DNA of 64,000 nucleotides from assembly GCA_016200485.1 (NCBI GenBank), contig JACQEP010000007.1, positions 152,120-216,119 on the forward strand. The letters run 5' to 3'. Both the position numbers and the translations under genes were made by a program. Within the stretch, counting starts at the first letter, position 1. Each line of letters starts with the position of its first letter. Origin of the DNA: Gammaproteobacteria bacterium (GTDB lineage Bacteria > Pseudomonadota > Gammaproteobacteria > Tenderiales > Tenderiaceae). Of the stretch, positions 9,041 through 17,614 are shown piece by piece. The notes below the pieces were generated by a model. The model was given only the letters and a program-made list of their open reading frames with translations. It was not told where the DNA came from and ran no database searches.

Positions 9041-10303
9041 ATGAATGAAACTCAGCGCAGTTCCGGCACCGTCAATCTCGGCCGTCTGGTGGTTTATCGC
9101 CATTTGGCGCTGGTGGCGCAGGGCATTGCGGTACCGTCGGCGATTTATGGCCTGGGATTGCAGCTCGATGCTTTTCCGCTGCTGGCGATTATTACCGTCT
9201 ACGGCATCTATAATGGCATTACCTGGTGGCGCCTGCGGCATGGCGCGGTGATCACGGAGCCGCAGCTGTTTGCACAATTGCTGGTGGATGTCGCTGAAAT
9301 GGTTGCGCTGTTGTATCTCACCGGCGGTGCGTCCAATCCTTTTGTCTGGTTCTTTCTGGTGCCGTTGACATTGACGGCGGCATCGCTGCCAGCAGTGTAT
9401 AGCTGGGCGATGGCGGCCATCACCTCGGCGTCTTATTCACTGCTGTTGTTTTATAACGTACCATTGCCGCATCAGCATGGTGGCGGTGATTTTAATCTGC
9501 ATGTGATTGGCATGTGGACAGGTTACCTGTTGAGCGCGGCGTTGATCGCGTATTTTGCAGTACATATGAACAACACCTTGCGGCAACGTGATCTTGCTCT
9601 TGCCCGTGCCCGCGAGCAAACGTTGCGCGATGAGCGATTGGTGGCGCTGGGCACGTTGGCGGCTGGCGCGGCACATGAAATGGGTACGCCGCTGGCAACA
9701 ATGGCGGTGGTGACCAGGGAGTTGAAACGCGACTATGCACATCTGCCGGAATTGACTGAGCAGCTCGATGTGGTGCGGAGTCAGATCGATCGCTGCAAAG
9801 GGATTTTGAGTTCGATGGCCGCCGCCGCCGGACAGAATCGGGCGGATGCCGGTTATCAGATGAGTCTGGATCGTTATCTCGCTGACTTGATTGAGCGTTG
9901 GCGGCAGACGCGACCAAAAGTCGAGGTGCGTTATATTGCTTGTGATGTGCTGGCGCCGACGATCATTGCCGAACAGACCTTGAGTCAATCGATTATCAAT
10001 GTCCTCAATAATGCGGCGGATGCCTCGGAGCATGATGTCGAAGTGACGGCGCAGTGGGATGCGCAAACGCTGACGTTGGAGATTTGTGATCGTGGCCCTG
10101 GGCTGGATTCAGAGGCCGAAGCCCGCGCCGGTGAATTGTTGTTTACCACCAAAGCGCCGGGTGAAGGGCATGGTATCGGCTTATTCCTGGCGCAGTCTAC
10201 TATCAGCCGCCTCGGCGGCAGCATGCGGCTTTGCAATCGCGAGGGCGGTGGTGCCTGTACACGCATCGAATTGCCGTTGACTCAATTGTTGGTGCAGGCG
10301 TGA
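9041..10303 (+). CDS. regB: RegB/PrrB-type redox sensor histidine kinase
   Basis: 420 residues. Six hydrophobic segments occupy about residues 20-175, with the RegB ubiquinone-binding motif GGASNPF near residue 95. The H-box is AAHEMGTPLATM (His near 213). QIDRCKGIL near residue 250 keeps the redox-active cysteine that RegB uses for disulfide control. The ATPase domain has NVLNNAADAS, DRGPGL and GHGIGLFLA. RegB homologues sense quinone and thiol redox state and phosphorylate RegA, controlling respiration, carbon fixation or photosynthesis genes. The stop codon overlaps the regA start (GTGA). Confidence 0.9.
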   Translation: MNETQRSSGTVNLGRLVVYRHLALVAQGIAVPSAIYGLGLQLDAFPLLAIITVYGIYNGITWWRLRHGAVITEPQLFAQLLVDVAEMVALLYLTGGASNPFVWFFLVPLTLTAASLPAVYSWAMAAITSASYSLLLFYNVPLPHQHGGGDFNLHVIGMWTGYLLSAALIAYFAVHMNNTLRQRDLALARAREQTLRDERLVALGTLAAGAAHEMGTPLATMAVVTRELKRDYAHLPELTEQLDVVRSQIDRCKGILSSMAAAAGQNRADAGYQMSLDRYLADLIERWRQTRPKVEVRYIACDVLAPTIIAEQTLSQSIINVLNNAADASEHDVEVTAQWDAQTLTLEICDRGPGLDSEAEARAGELLFTTKAPGEGHGIGLFLAQSTISRLGGSMRLCNREGGGACTRIELPLTQLLVQA

Positions 10304-10845
10304 ACAATAATGGACAAGCGCCCAGCCTGTTGCTGGTGGATGATGATGAAACATTGCGTGATGTGTTGGCGCGTGCCTTGACCAAACGCGGCTTTGCGGT
10401 ACAGACAGCGCAGGATGTCGCCAATGCAATGCAACTGGCGGAGCAGGAAGCCCCTGAATATGCGGTCGTCGATCTCAATATGCCGGGGCATTCGGGATTG
10501 GTGTTGGTGGAACAGTTAAAGCAGCTTGATCCGCACACCCGCATTGTGGTGTTGACGGGTTACGCCAGTATCGCCACCGCAGTGGAGGCGATCAAACTTG
10601 GCGCGACGCATTATTTGACTAAGCCCGCCGATGCCGATGAGATTGTCGAGGCGCTGCATCGTGACAGCGGTGATGCGAGCTTGCCGGTGGGTGAGCAGCG
10701 CTTGTCGGTGGATCGATTGGAATGGGAATATATCCAGAAGACACTCAACGAGCACAACGGTAATATCTCCGCCACCGCCCGCGCTTTAGGTATGCATCGC
10801 CGGACCTTGCAGCGTAAGTTGTTCAAGCGGCCGGCCGCGCGTTAA
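10300..10845 (+). CDS. regA: RegA/PrrA-type response regulator
   Basis: Start GTG 10300 overlaps the regB stop by four bases, giving 181 residues, the normal RegA size; the upstream extension of the frame is regB shadow. The receiver domain has the acidic pocket LLVDDDE, phospho-acceptor VVDLNMPG (Asp near 58) and LTKPA. After a proline-poor linker, a Fis-type helix-turn-helix closes the protein (GNISATARALGMHRRTLQRK), very close to the highly conserved RegA DNA-binding helix. A hairpin at 10870-10896 may terminate the operon. Confidence 0.92.
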   Translation: MNNNGQAPSLLLVDDDETLRDVLARALTKRGFAVQTAQDVANAMQLAEQEAPEYAVVDLNMPGHSGLVLVEQLKQLDPHTRIVVLTGYASIATAVEAIKLGATHYLTKPADADEIVEALHRDSGDASLPVGEQRLSVDRLEWEYIQKTLNEHNGNISATARALGMHRRTLQRKLFKRPAAR

Positions 10846-10869
10846 TGGTTGATTGAAAAATGTTCTGTT

Positions 10870-10896
10870 GTTCCTGTTTGCTCCGGGTGCAGGAAC
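10870..10896 (+). terminator. Hairpin after regA
   Basis: GTTCCTG and CAGGAAC form a 7-bp stem around a 13-nt loop, 25 bp after the regA stop. No clear T-tract follows, so it is a weak intrinsic-terminator candidate. Confidence 0.35.
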
Positions 10897-11005
10897 CTAC
10901 ACAATCCCCTCTCCCAGAGGCAGAAGGAATGCCTTGTTTAACAGCATGGCAAGATGTGTAGATACCGCTGTCTTTCGGGAGACGGTTGCGAGTTCATGCA
11001 AGTCC

Positions 11006-11020
11006 GCGACAATATGTCAC
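11006..11020 (+). promoter_or_regulatory. Possible RegA-type binding site
   Basis: GCGAC-AATAT-GTCAC is a dyad with 5-bp half-sites and a 5-bp spacer, resembling the GCGGC/GTCGC dyads reported for RegA/PrrA/RegR. It lies 66 bp before the receptor gene and just downstream of regBA. The match is by eye only. Confidence 0.35.
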
Positions 11021-11085
11021 ATTCCTGAGTAATTCCGACCTTCTTATAATCACAGCTAAATCCTAATAATTCGAGGAAGAACGCT

Positions 11086-13245
11086 GTGAAGTCGAAGTCT
11101 AATAATCATCATGGCCGTGTTGTTCTTGGGCTGTTAGCGGCAGCCATGAACCAGCAATCTCCGGCATGGGAACAGATGCAAGACATGCAGGTGCTGGATG
11201 AAGTCGTGGTCAGCGGATCGCGTACCGAAGGGAAGTTGTCGGAGACGCCGATGACGATAGGCGTAGTCGATAACGCAACAATCAAGCGCGATAAACCGAA
11301 AACGATGGGCGAGGTGATCAATCGTATCGGTGGTGTGAGTTGGAACGATCTTGGCAACGAGCAGCACAGCATGGGCATTCGCCAGCCCAACAGCACCAAT
11401 GCCGTGTACCAGTATCTGGAAGACGGCATCCCCATTCGTCCCCTCGGTGTGTTTAATCACAATTCATTGAATGAACTGAATCTATCAGGCGCGGATCGTG
11501 TTGAAGTGGTTAAAGGCGCGGCGTCATCGCTTTACGGGAGCAATGCCGTGGGCGGCGCGGTGAATTTTATTACCGCCCCTTCATCACTCACTCCTTATGC
11601 CAGCGTAGGGTATCGCGACGAAAATGTTTCCGGTTACCGGCGCCTGGATACCGAGGCCAGCAATACCTGGGGCAATTTTGGTCTGCGCTTTTCGCATTAC
11701 AGTTCGCGCCGCTCTGCCTATAACTGGCAAGACTATAGTAATGGTGATAAAGACTCGGTCACGCTACGTAGCGACTACGCGTTAAGCGATGCCTCGTTGT
11801 TGCATGTGATATTGACGCACAGCGATCTGGATACGGCAACGCCGGGCAGTCTCGGATTAACCGATTACACCACACGTCCAGGATTTAGCTATAACACCTT
11901 CACTTGGCGGCGCGACAAAACCACGCGTTTTTCAGTGGGCTGGGAAGGAGAAACCGTGCCGAATGGACAGACCAGCGTCACGCTCTTTAGCCGCAATAAC
12001 GATCACGGCCAGCTGCCGAATTATACGATTACCGCCTGTACCGTCGGCGCAACCTGTCCGAGCGGTTACAAGGGCACACTCAATAACAACCACGTCAGTT
12101 CGTTGGGGATCGATGTGAAGCAGCAACAGGATTTCAACTGGTTATCTTCACGGCTGATTGCTGGCTTGTATTTTGATCGCAGCCCAAACAGTTACCGCAG
12201 CGATAGCCTGGATGTAACGCGAGATGCAGTAACCAGGAAATATACCAGCTATGTAATGAGCACCGTTAATCTTTCAGGTGTGCGCGATTATGAAACTGAC
12301 ATCGCGAATACATCGCTGTTTATCCAGTGGGAGTCATCGCCGATTGAAAGTATGCGGCTGGTGATCGGTGGGCGTAATGACAATATTCAATATGATTTCA
12401 CCAATCATCTGACGCCGGGCGCTAATTACGGTGCGGCATCGGAGTCTCGCAGCTTTTCTCACTTCAGCCCCAAGATCGGTGCTACTTATGCGTTGAGCCA
12501 ACGGACGAGTATTTATGCCAATGTCAGCCAAGGTTTTACGCCGCCGGAAGTGAGTCAGTTGTACAGCAAGTCGGCGGTGCCTAATCTGGTGCCGGCAACC
12601 TATCATAACTATGAAGTGGGCGTGCGTTCGGCCTTTCTCGATGGTGCCCTGAAGCTTGATGCGGCGTTGTTCCGGCTGGACGGCAAGGACACGATTGTGA
12701 GTTATAACATCGCGCCCGGTAATTCCGAGAATCGCAACGCCGGACGTACCCGGAGCGCCGGTGTCGAAATGAATTTGAGCTGGAATGCAGATGAGTTTGA
12801 CGCGCGCCTCGGTGCAAGCATCGTCAATCATCGTTATGTGGAGTACAAAGTCTCCGCCACAGAAGACTATAGTGGCAAAGAAATACCGGCAGCGCCTGAC
12901 ACCTTTTCTGCGGAAATCGGTTACAAGCCGATCAACGATGCGCGCATCGCGCTGGAAATGGTGCGCCAAGGGCCGTATTGGATGAATAACGCCAATACCG
13001 TGCAGTACGCTGGACACACGTTGCTCAATCTGCGCGCCAATTATCAGTTTGCTGAAGGCTGGGAGGTTTGGGTACAAGGCCGCAACCTGACCGACAAGTT
13101 GTATGCCGACTCAGCCAGTAGTTCGTTCAAAGCGGGGCAGACCTATAACGCGGATACCATGGATCAGTATTCGGTCGGCGCGCCGCGTAGCGTGATGCTG
13201 GGTCTGAGCTATACCTTCGACGCCCAGAAGCCACAGGCATTATGA
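11086..13245 (+). CDS. TonB-dependent outer-membrane receptor
   Basis: 719 residues from GTG 11086, with GAGGAAGA just upstream. A short hydrophobic N-terminus (VVLGLLAAAM) is followed by a TonB-box-like DEVVVSGSR (about residues 38-46), a plug domain with DRVEVVKGAASSLYGSNAVG, and a beta-barrel ending in a TonB-receptor C-terminus (SVMLGLSYTFDA). The signal peptide is unusually weak. The ligand cannot be read from sequence; the CECC/CPHH-bearing partner downstream hints at a metal or metal complex. The stop overlaps the next start (ATGA), so the three genes 11086-15127 form one translationally coupled unit. Confidence 0.88.
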   Translation: MKSKSNNHHGRVVLGLLAAAMNQQSPAWEQMQDMQVLDEVVVSGSRTEGKLSETPMTIGVVDNATIKRDKPKTMGEVINRIGGVSWNDLGNEQHSMGIRQPNSTNAVYQYLEDGIPIRPLGVFNHNSLNELNLSGADRVEVVKGAASSLYGSNAVGGAVNFITAPSSLTPYASVGYRDENVSGYRRLDTEASNTWGNFGLRFSHYSSRRSAYNWQDYSNGDKDSVTLRSDYALSDASLLHVILTHSDLDTATPGSLGLTDYTTRPGFSYNTFTWRRDKTTRFSVGWEGETVPNGQTSVTLFSRNNDHGQLPNYTITACTVGATCPSGYKGTLNNNHVSSLGIDVKQQQDFNWLSSRLIAGLYFDRSPNSYRSDSLDVTRDAVTRKYTSYVMSTVNLSGVRDYETDIANTSLFIQWESSPIESMRLVIGGRNDNIQYDFTNHLTPGANYGAASESRSFSHFSPKIGATYALSQRTSIYANVSQGFTPPEVSQLYSKSAVPNLVPATYHNYEVGVRSAFLDGALKLDAALFRLDGKDTIVSYNIAPGNSENRNAGRTRSAGVEMNLSWNADEFDARLGASIVNHRYVEYKVSATEDYSGKEIPAAPDTFSAEIGYKPINDARIALEMVRQGPYWMNNANTVQYAGHTLLNLRANYQFAEGWEVWVQGRNLTDKLYADSASSSFKAGQTYNADTMDQYSVGAPRSVMLGLSYTFDAQKPQAL

Positions 13246-14396
13246 TGATGCGCTGTTTGTGTCGGCTCGCCGGAGGGTTGATCATGTTGTGCGCGGCGCC
13301 CGTTTTCGCCGCGCACGATCATGATCAGCTTGCGATCTCCGTCGCCTTTGATGAGCAAGGGTGGTTATGGCGAGCGCAGGCGGGTGATCAGCAGGTGCTC
13401 GTCAGCCATTCCTATGATCTGGGCCATACGTTTTCCGCGCCGGTCAGTGTCAACACCGTTGCGGAACCCGTCAGCGCTGGCGGCGAGAGTCGGCCCAAGA
13501 TTGTGGCAGCGGGTGGACGTGTTTACGTTTCCTGGTCACAGTCGTTACCGCAACGTTTTGCTGGGCACATTCGCTTCGCAGTATCAGTCGATGATGGCAA
13601 ATCGTTCTCTGCACCACGGACCATCAATTCCGATCTTAATCCGATCACGCATCGTTTTGATGCGCTGACCGCAACTGCTGATGGCCATGTGGCGTTGGCC
13701 TGGATCGACAAGCGTGATGGTGAGGCGGCCAAACAGGCGGCTGGTCAATACGCCGGTGCCGCGATTTATGTCGCCGAATCGCGCGATGGTGGCGTCAGCT
13801 TCGAGGCTAATAGAAAATTGGCAGATCATTCTTGTGAATGTTGCCGCATCGCCATCGCCCGTGATGCTGACAGTATGCCGGTCATCATGTGGCGGCAGGT
13901 GTTCGGCAAAAATACTCGCGACTTTGCACTCGCCCGTTTCGGTGAACCGCTGCAACGCGTGAGCGAAGACGGGTGGAATATCGATGCCTGTCCCCATCAC
14001 GGTGGCGCATTGGCAGTAGACAATAAAGGCAGTCGCCATCTTGCCTGGTTTACCGGCGCCGATGCGGCGCCCGGCTTGTTCTACCGGCGCATGGATGGTC
14101 AGGCTCTGACAGCACCGCTGGCGTTTGGTAATTCAGAGTTGCAAACCGGCCACCCCGCCGTGCTGGCCGGGGAGCAGCGCGTGTTCCTGGTCTGGCAGGA
14201 ATATGACGGCAAGACGACATCGATCCGGGTCATAGTGTCGCAAGATCGTGGCAACACCTGGGATAGTCTAATGACACAAGCTTCAACCACGGGCGCTGCC
14301 GACTATCCGCAACTGGTCGCTGGTCGTGGCCACGCCTGGCTGGTCTGGAACAGCGCCGACCAGGGTTTGCAGGTGATCGATCTGGGGCCGTTGTGA
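13242..14396 (+). CDS. BNR/sialidase-fold exported protein with CECC motif
   Basis: 384 residues with a signal peptide (LAGGLIMLCAAPVFA) and a His-rich mature start (AHDHDQ). Four Asp-box repeats are visible (SYDLGHTFS, SVDDGKSFS, SRDGGVSFE, SQDRGNTWD), which indicates a six-bladed sialidase-type propeller. Typical sialidase catalytic residues are not evident, so enzyme activity is doubtful. The odd features are C198-E-C200-C201 and C250-P-H-H, plausible metal ligands. It overlaps the receptor by 4 bp and the thioredoxin-like gene by 4 bp (GTGA). A role in periplasmic metal handling for the receptor is my inference. Confidence 0.7.
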   Translation: MMMRCLCRLAGGLIMLCAAPVFAAHDHDQLAISVAFDEQGWLWRAQAGDQQVLVSHSYDLGHTFSAPVSVNTVAEPVSAGGESRPKIVAAGGRVYVSWSQSLPQRFAGHIRFAVSVDDGKSFSAPRTINSDLNPITHRFDALTATADGHVALAWIDKRDGEAAKQAAGQYAGAAIYVAESRDGGVSFEANRKLADHSCECCRIAIARDADSMPVIMWRQVFGKNTRDFALARFGEPLQRVSEDGWNIDACPHHGGALAVDNKGSRHLAWFTGADAAPGLFYRRMDGQALTAPLAFGNSELQTGHPAVLAGEQRVFLVWQEYDGKTTSIRVIVSQDRGNTWDSLMTQASTTGAADYPQLVAGRGHAWLVWNSADQGLQVIDLGPL

Positions 14397-15127
14397 CGAA
14401 GCTATTATTGAGTGGCATGAAGATGTTTAAATTTGCGTTCTTCTCTCGCGAATGGATCCGGGAGCGACAAGCAGCAGATTGGGGATTCACAGTAGGGACG
14501 ATTCATGAATCGCCCCTGCATCATCTGGCCGGATCAATAAAAACGATCTTTAACCGCGAAGGTGGCAAAGGAAAATCAAAGCCCCCTCTTCCGCTTGGCG
14601 GGAAGGTTGCGAGCGCATGGATGCGCGCGGTAGGGCAACGCAGGAGCGGTTGCCGAGGGAGAGGGCTGCTGCTGTGGTGTTGTCTGATGGCGCTCCCGGG
14701 TGTGGCGAATGCCGAAATCCACGCCTTCAAATCTGGCGGCCTGCAACAGATTCTGGTGGCCCGCGCGGGCAAGCCATTCATCCTCGGCTATTGGTCGCTG
14801 ACCTGTGTCTATTGCGCCCAGGAAATGAAGACCCTGGCCGCGCTGCAAAAACGTTATCCCAAGCTGGAGGTGGTGCTGGTCTACACCGATACCCCCGAAG
14901 AAAAGACTGAACTGGAGAAATTCGTCGCTAAACAGGGCTTGGCCAAGGTCGATCAATGGGTCTTTGCCGAGTCACCGCCGGAGAAGTTGCGTTATGAAAT
15001 CGACTGCCGCTGGTGGGGTGAGCTGCCGCGTACTTATTTTTACGATGCCGGACATCGACCTGAAGCGGTGTCAGGGCTTATTCCCTCTGCGCGATTGGAG
15101 AGTTGGATCAGGGCGCAAGTGCCTTAG
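14393..15127 (+). CDS. Thioredoxin/TlpA-like periplasmic protein with repeat-derived N-terminus
   Basis: The C-terminal 150 residues form a thioredoxin-like domain with a CVYC active site (LTCVYCAQEMKTL), a conserved PRTYFYD strand and no membrane segment. The open frame begins at GTG 14393, overlapping the previous stop, but the first 76 codons run through palindromic repeats at 14492-14519 and 14567-14657. A better exported form starts at ATG 14621: MRAVGQRRSGCRGRG, then LLLWCCLMALPGVANA with a signal-peptidase site, 168 residues. The true start is therefore uncertain. Context suggests it reduces cysteines of the CECC protein or receptor. Confidence 0.7.
   Translation: MTKLLLSGMKMFKFAFFSREWIRERQAADWGFTVGTIHESPLHHLAGSIKTIFNREGGKGKSKPPLPLGGKVASAWMRAVGQRRSGCRGRGLLLWCCLMALPGVANAEIHAFKSGGLQQILVARAGKPFILGYWSLTCVYCAQEMKTLAALQKRYPKLEVVLVYTDTPEEKTELEKFVAKQGLAKVDQWVFAESPPEKLRYEIDCRWWGELPRTYFYDAGHRPEAVSGLIPSARLESWIRAQVP
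14492..14519. repeat. GTAGGGRCGATTCATG palindrome, copy inside coding frame
   Basis: A 28-bp palindrome centred on ATTCATGAAT with GTAGGGAC/GCCCCTGC arms. It matches 63602-63629 except for one base. Here it lies within the 5' part of the thioredoxin-like frame. Confidence 0.8.
14606..14657. repeat. REP-like hairpin repeat supplying start region (copy 1)
   Basis: GTTGCGAGCGCATGGATGCG begins a stretch of about 52 bp that recurs at 57973-58025 with a handful of changes. It can fold as two hairpins (GCGC/GCGC and GGCAAC/GTTGCC). In both places it is read in the same frame, as VASAWMR(A/E)VGQRR. Confidence 0.8.
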
Positions 15128-15417
15128 TCTGAATTTCTTTGCGCCTCCGCGTCTTTGCGTTGGATTTTTGGGTTTTGTTTCGGACGATCGCCACGAGCGG
15201 CGGAGGAGGGGCCCCACGTCAGTGGGGATCCGACCCGCGGTGTGGCGAAGCCGTCCATGTAATTGCGCTTGGCCGTCCACCGGCGGTCGCATCCCCGATT
15301 TCATCGGGGCCCCTGCTCTGCGCCTCGGACGCCCCCCTTTACATTTTCCCCATTCACCCCTATAAATCCGTTTTGAATCGTTTTCTAAACTGCGGCGTAT
15401 CTGACAAGGGAGTGCGC
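15128..15417. other. 290-bp non-coding stretch of repeat fragments
   Basis: Contains a half-copy of the CGCAAAG-family repeat (TTTGCGCCTCCGCGTCTTTG near 15138), a G+C-rich block with short hairpins (GGGGCCCC near 15210; CCCCGATTTCATCGGGG near 15293), then A+T-rich DNA before the SET gene. No convincing gene. Confidence 0.5.
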
Positions 15418-15795
15418 ATGATCATCGTTCCAACGTATCTCGAACAAAGCGGCATCCATGGCTTGGGCATTTTTGCCAAGGATTTCATCCCCAAGGGATC
15501 CAAGGTGTGGGAGTTTCACCCCAAGTTTGACATCAAATTCACCCAGGAGGAATTCGACAAGCTGCCGCCCGCCGTGCAGCAGGAAGTTGAGATTCATCTC
15601 TATCAGCCGGAGCCGGACGGTGAGCTGTATTATGAATCAACCATGGGTAAATACATGAACCACTCGCGGGAACCGAATGTCGACTTCACCGAAGTCGGCG
15701 TGGGTTGGGCGACGCGGGACATCAAGCCCGGTGATGAGTTGACCTGTGACTACCGCCACTTTATGGCGGATGTGTCGCACATCAGCTATTTGTAA
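15418..15795 (+). CDS. SET domain-containing protein (125 aa)
   Basis: ATG 15418 with AAGGGAG upstream gives 125 residues, essentially a bare SET domain. HGLGIFAKDFIPKGSKVWEF (about 14-33), YMNHSREPNVDF (about 78-89, the NHS(C/x)xPN cofactor motif) and GDELTCDYRHF (about 105-115) are in the expected order. SET proteins are lysine methyltransferases using SAM; small bacterial ones have few known substrates. The longer open frame to 15139 runs through repeats and is not used. It is monocistronic. Confidence 0.85.
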   Translation: MIIVPTYLEQSGIHGLGIFAKDFIPKGSKVWEFHPKFDIKFTQEEFDKLPPAVQQEVEIHLYQPEPDGELYYESTMGKYMNHSREPNVDFTEVGVGWATRDIKPGDELTCDYRHFMADVSHISYL

Positions 15796-15810
15796 GGATT
15801 AAAAAAATAC

Positions 15811-15884
15811 TTACCACAGAGACACAGAGCGCACAGAGATTTTCGCTATCAACGCCTCTGTGTTCTCCGTGCCTCTGTGGTGAA
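15811..15884. repeat. CCACAGAG-family inverted repeat (copy 1)
   Basis: TTACCACAGAGACACAGAGC on the left is mirrored by GTGCCTCTGTGGTGAA on the right, leaving a short centre. It sits between the convergent SET and ybiT genes and may act as a bidirectional transcription hairpin. Confidence 0.8.
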
Positions 15885-15893
15885 TGAAATAAT

Positions 15894-17519
15894 TTAAGCA
15901 GGACGCGCCACTGGCATGGCAGCGGCTTGTTCAATCCCCTGGCTGCGCAGGTAATCGTCATAACTGCCGCTGAAGTTCACCACGCCGTTCGGAGTCAACT
16001 CGATGATGCGTGTTGCCAACGATGAGACAAACTCACGGTCGTGGCTGACAAAAATCAGCGTACCGGGATAATTTTCCAGCGCCAGATTCAGTGCTTCGAT
16101 CGACTCCATATCCAAGTGATTGGTCGGTTCGTCCAGCACCATGATGTTGGCGCGTTGCAAGATCAGTTTGCCGAACAACATGCGGCCTTGTTCGCCACCG
16201 GAAAGCACCTTCACTGATTTATCGTTATCATCGCGCGAGAACAGTAGTCGACCCAATACGCCACGAATCGTTTGATCGTCGGTGCCTGGTTTTGACCACT
16301 GCTTCATCCAGTCGAACAAGCTGATATCGGTAGCGAAATCAGTCGCGTGATCCTGCGCGAAATAACCGATGATGGCGTTTTCCGACATCCGCAAACGACC
16401 GCTGTCCGAAGCCAGATCGCCAACCAGAATTTTTAGCAAAGTGGATTTACCAATACCATTGGGGCCGATGACCGCCACGCGTTCGCCGACTTCAATCATC
16501 AGATCAAGCTTGCTGAACAGTGGCTTGTCGCTGTAGGCCTTGCTTAAGTTTTCAGCTTCCATTGCCTGGCGATACAGTTTCTTTTCCTGATCGAAACGAA
16601 TGAATGGACTCACTCGGCTCGAAGGTTTCACTTCATCCAGCTGAATTTTTTCGATTTGACGCGCACGCGATGTGGCCTGGCGCGCCTTGGACGCATTGGC
16701 CGAGAAGCGGCTGACGAACGCCTGCAAATCCGCAATCTGCGTCTTCTTCTTGGCATTGTCCGCCAGCAGGCGTTCACGTACCTGTGTCGATGCCGTCATG
16801 TAATCGTCGTAGTTGCCGGGATAAACGCGCAGCTCGCCGAAATCCAGATCCGCCATATGCGTGCAAACGCTATTCAAAAAGTGACGGTCATGCGAGATGA
16901 TGACCATGGTGCTGTTGCGTGCGTTGAGCACATCTTCCAGCCAGCGGATAGAGTTAATATCCAAGTTATTGGTTGGCTCGTCGAGCAGCATAATGTCTGG
17001 GTCGGCAAACAATGCCTGCGCCAATAACACACGCAATTTCCAGCCCGGCGCCACGGCGCTCATCGGGCCGTTATGTTGCTCCAGTGGAATGCCGGCACCG
17101 GCCAGTAATTCACTGGCACGGGATTCGGCGGTATAGCCGTCGAGTTCGGCAAACTCGACTTCCAGTTCAGCGACCTTCATGCCTTCTTCTTCGCTCATCT
17201 CGGGTAACGAGTAGATGCGGTCGCGTTCCGATTTCACGCGCCACAATTGTTCGTGGCCCATGATCACAGTATCCAGTACTGTGTAATTCTCAAAGGCGAA
17301 TTGATCCTGGCGTAGTTTACCCAGGCGTTCGCCAGTATCGATCGAGACATTGCCTGACGTCGGCGTCAGATCGCCGCCCAAAATTTTCATCAGCGTCGAT
17401 TTGCCGCAGCCGTTGGCGCCGATCAAACCATAACGGTTGCCGTTACCGAACTTGACTGAGATGTTTTCGAACAACGGTTTGGGTCCGAATTGCATGGTGA
17501 TGTTAGCAGTCGTAATCAC
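15894..17519 (-). CDS. ybiT: ABC-F ATPase YbiT
   Basis: 541 residues from GTG 17519 ([20 protein letters not shown]). Two ABC domains: Walker [10 protein letters not shown] with [10 protein letters not shown], then GPNGIGKST with the signature LSGGEQGRM and [10 protein letters not shown]. The inter-domain linker of about 80 residues (about 240-320) is the ABC-F P-site-tRNA-interaction motif. There are no membrane segments. Length and N-terminus match E. coli YbiT, a ribosome-associated ABC-F protein. It is followed on the complementary side by a CCACAGAG-type hairpin and preceded by a short palindrome before rhlE. Confidence 0.9.
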   Translation of the reverse strand: MITTANITMQFGPKPLFENISVKFGNGNRYGLIGANGCGKSTLMKILGGDLTPTSGNVSIDTGERLGKLRQDQFAFENYTVLDTVIMGHEQLWRVKSERDRIYSLPEMSEEEGMKVAELEVEFAELDGYTAESRASELLAGAGIPLEQHNGPMSAVAPGWKLRVLLAQALFADPDIMLLDEPTNNLDINSIRWLEDVLNARNSTMVIISHDRHFLNSVCTHMADLDFGELRVYPGNYDDYMTASTQVRERLLADNAKKKTQIADLQAFVSRFSANASKARQATSRARQIEKIQLDEVKPSSRVSPFIRFDQEKKLYRQAMEAENLSKAYSDKPLFSKLDLMIEVGERVAVIGPNGIGKSTLLKILVGDLASDSGRLRMSENAIIGYFAQDHATDFATDISLFDWMKQWSKPGTDDQTIRGVLGRLLFSRDDNDKSVKVLSGGEQGRMLFGKLILQRANIMVLDEPTNHLDMESIEALNLALENYPGTLIFVSHDREFVSSLATRIIELTPNGVVNFSGSYDDYLRSQGIEQAAAMPVARPA

Positions 17520-17568
17520 GATTCAATTTCCGAAATAGTAGTTAATAAAAAGTTTGTTACCCCAGGTT

Positions 17569-17591
17569 CCCTCTCCCTTGCAGGGAGAGGG
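17569..17591. repeat. CCCTCTCCC palindrome
   Basis: CCCTCTCCCT and AGGGAGAGGG form a perfect 10-bp stem with a 3-nt loop between ybiT and rhlE. Related forms occur at about 24806-24836 and 25799-25822. Confidence 0.75.
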
Positions 17592-17614
17592 TTGGGTAGA
17601 ATGTAGAATGACAA

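Noticed and set aside
10231..10300. Upstream extension of the regA frame
   Set aside because: Lies inside regB; RegA homology begins just after GTG 10300.
10846..11085. Leader of the TonB-dependent receptor gene considered as a cobalamin riboswitch
   Set aside because: No B12-box-like conserved block could be found in this stretch.
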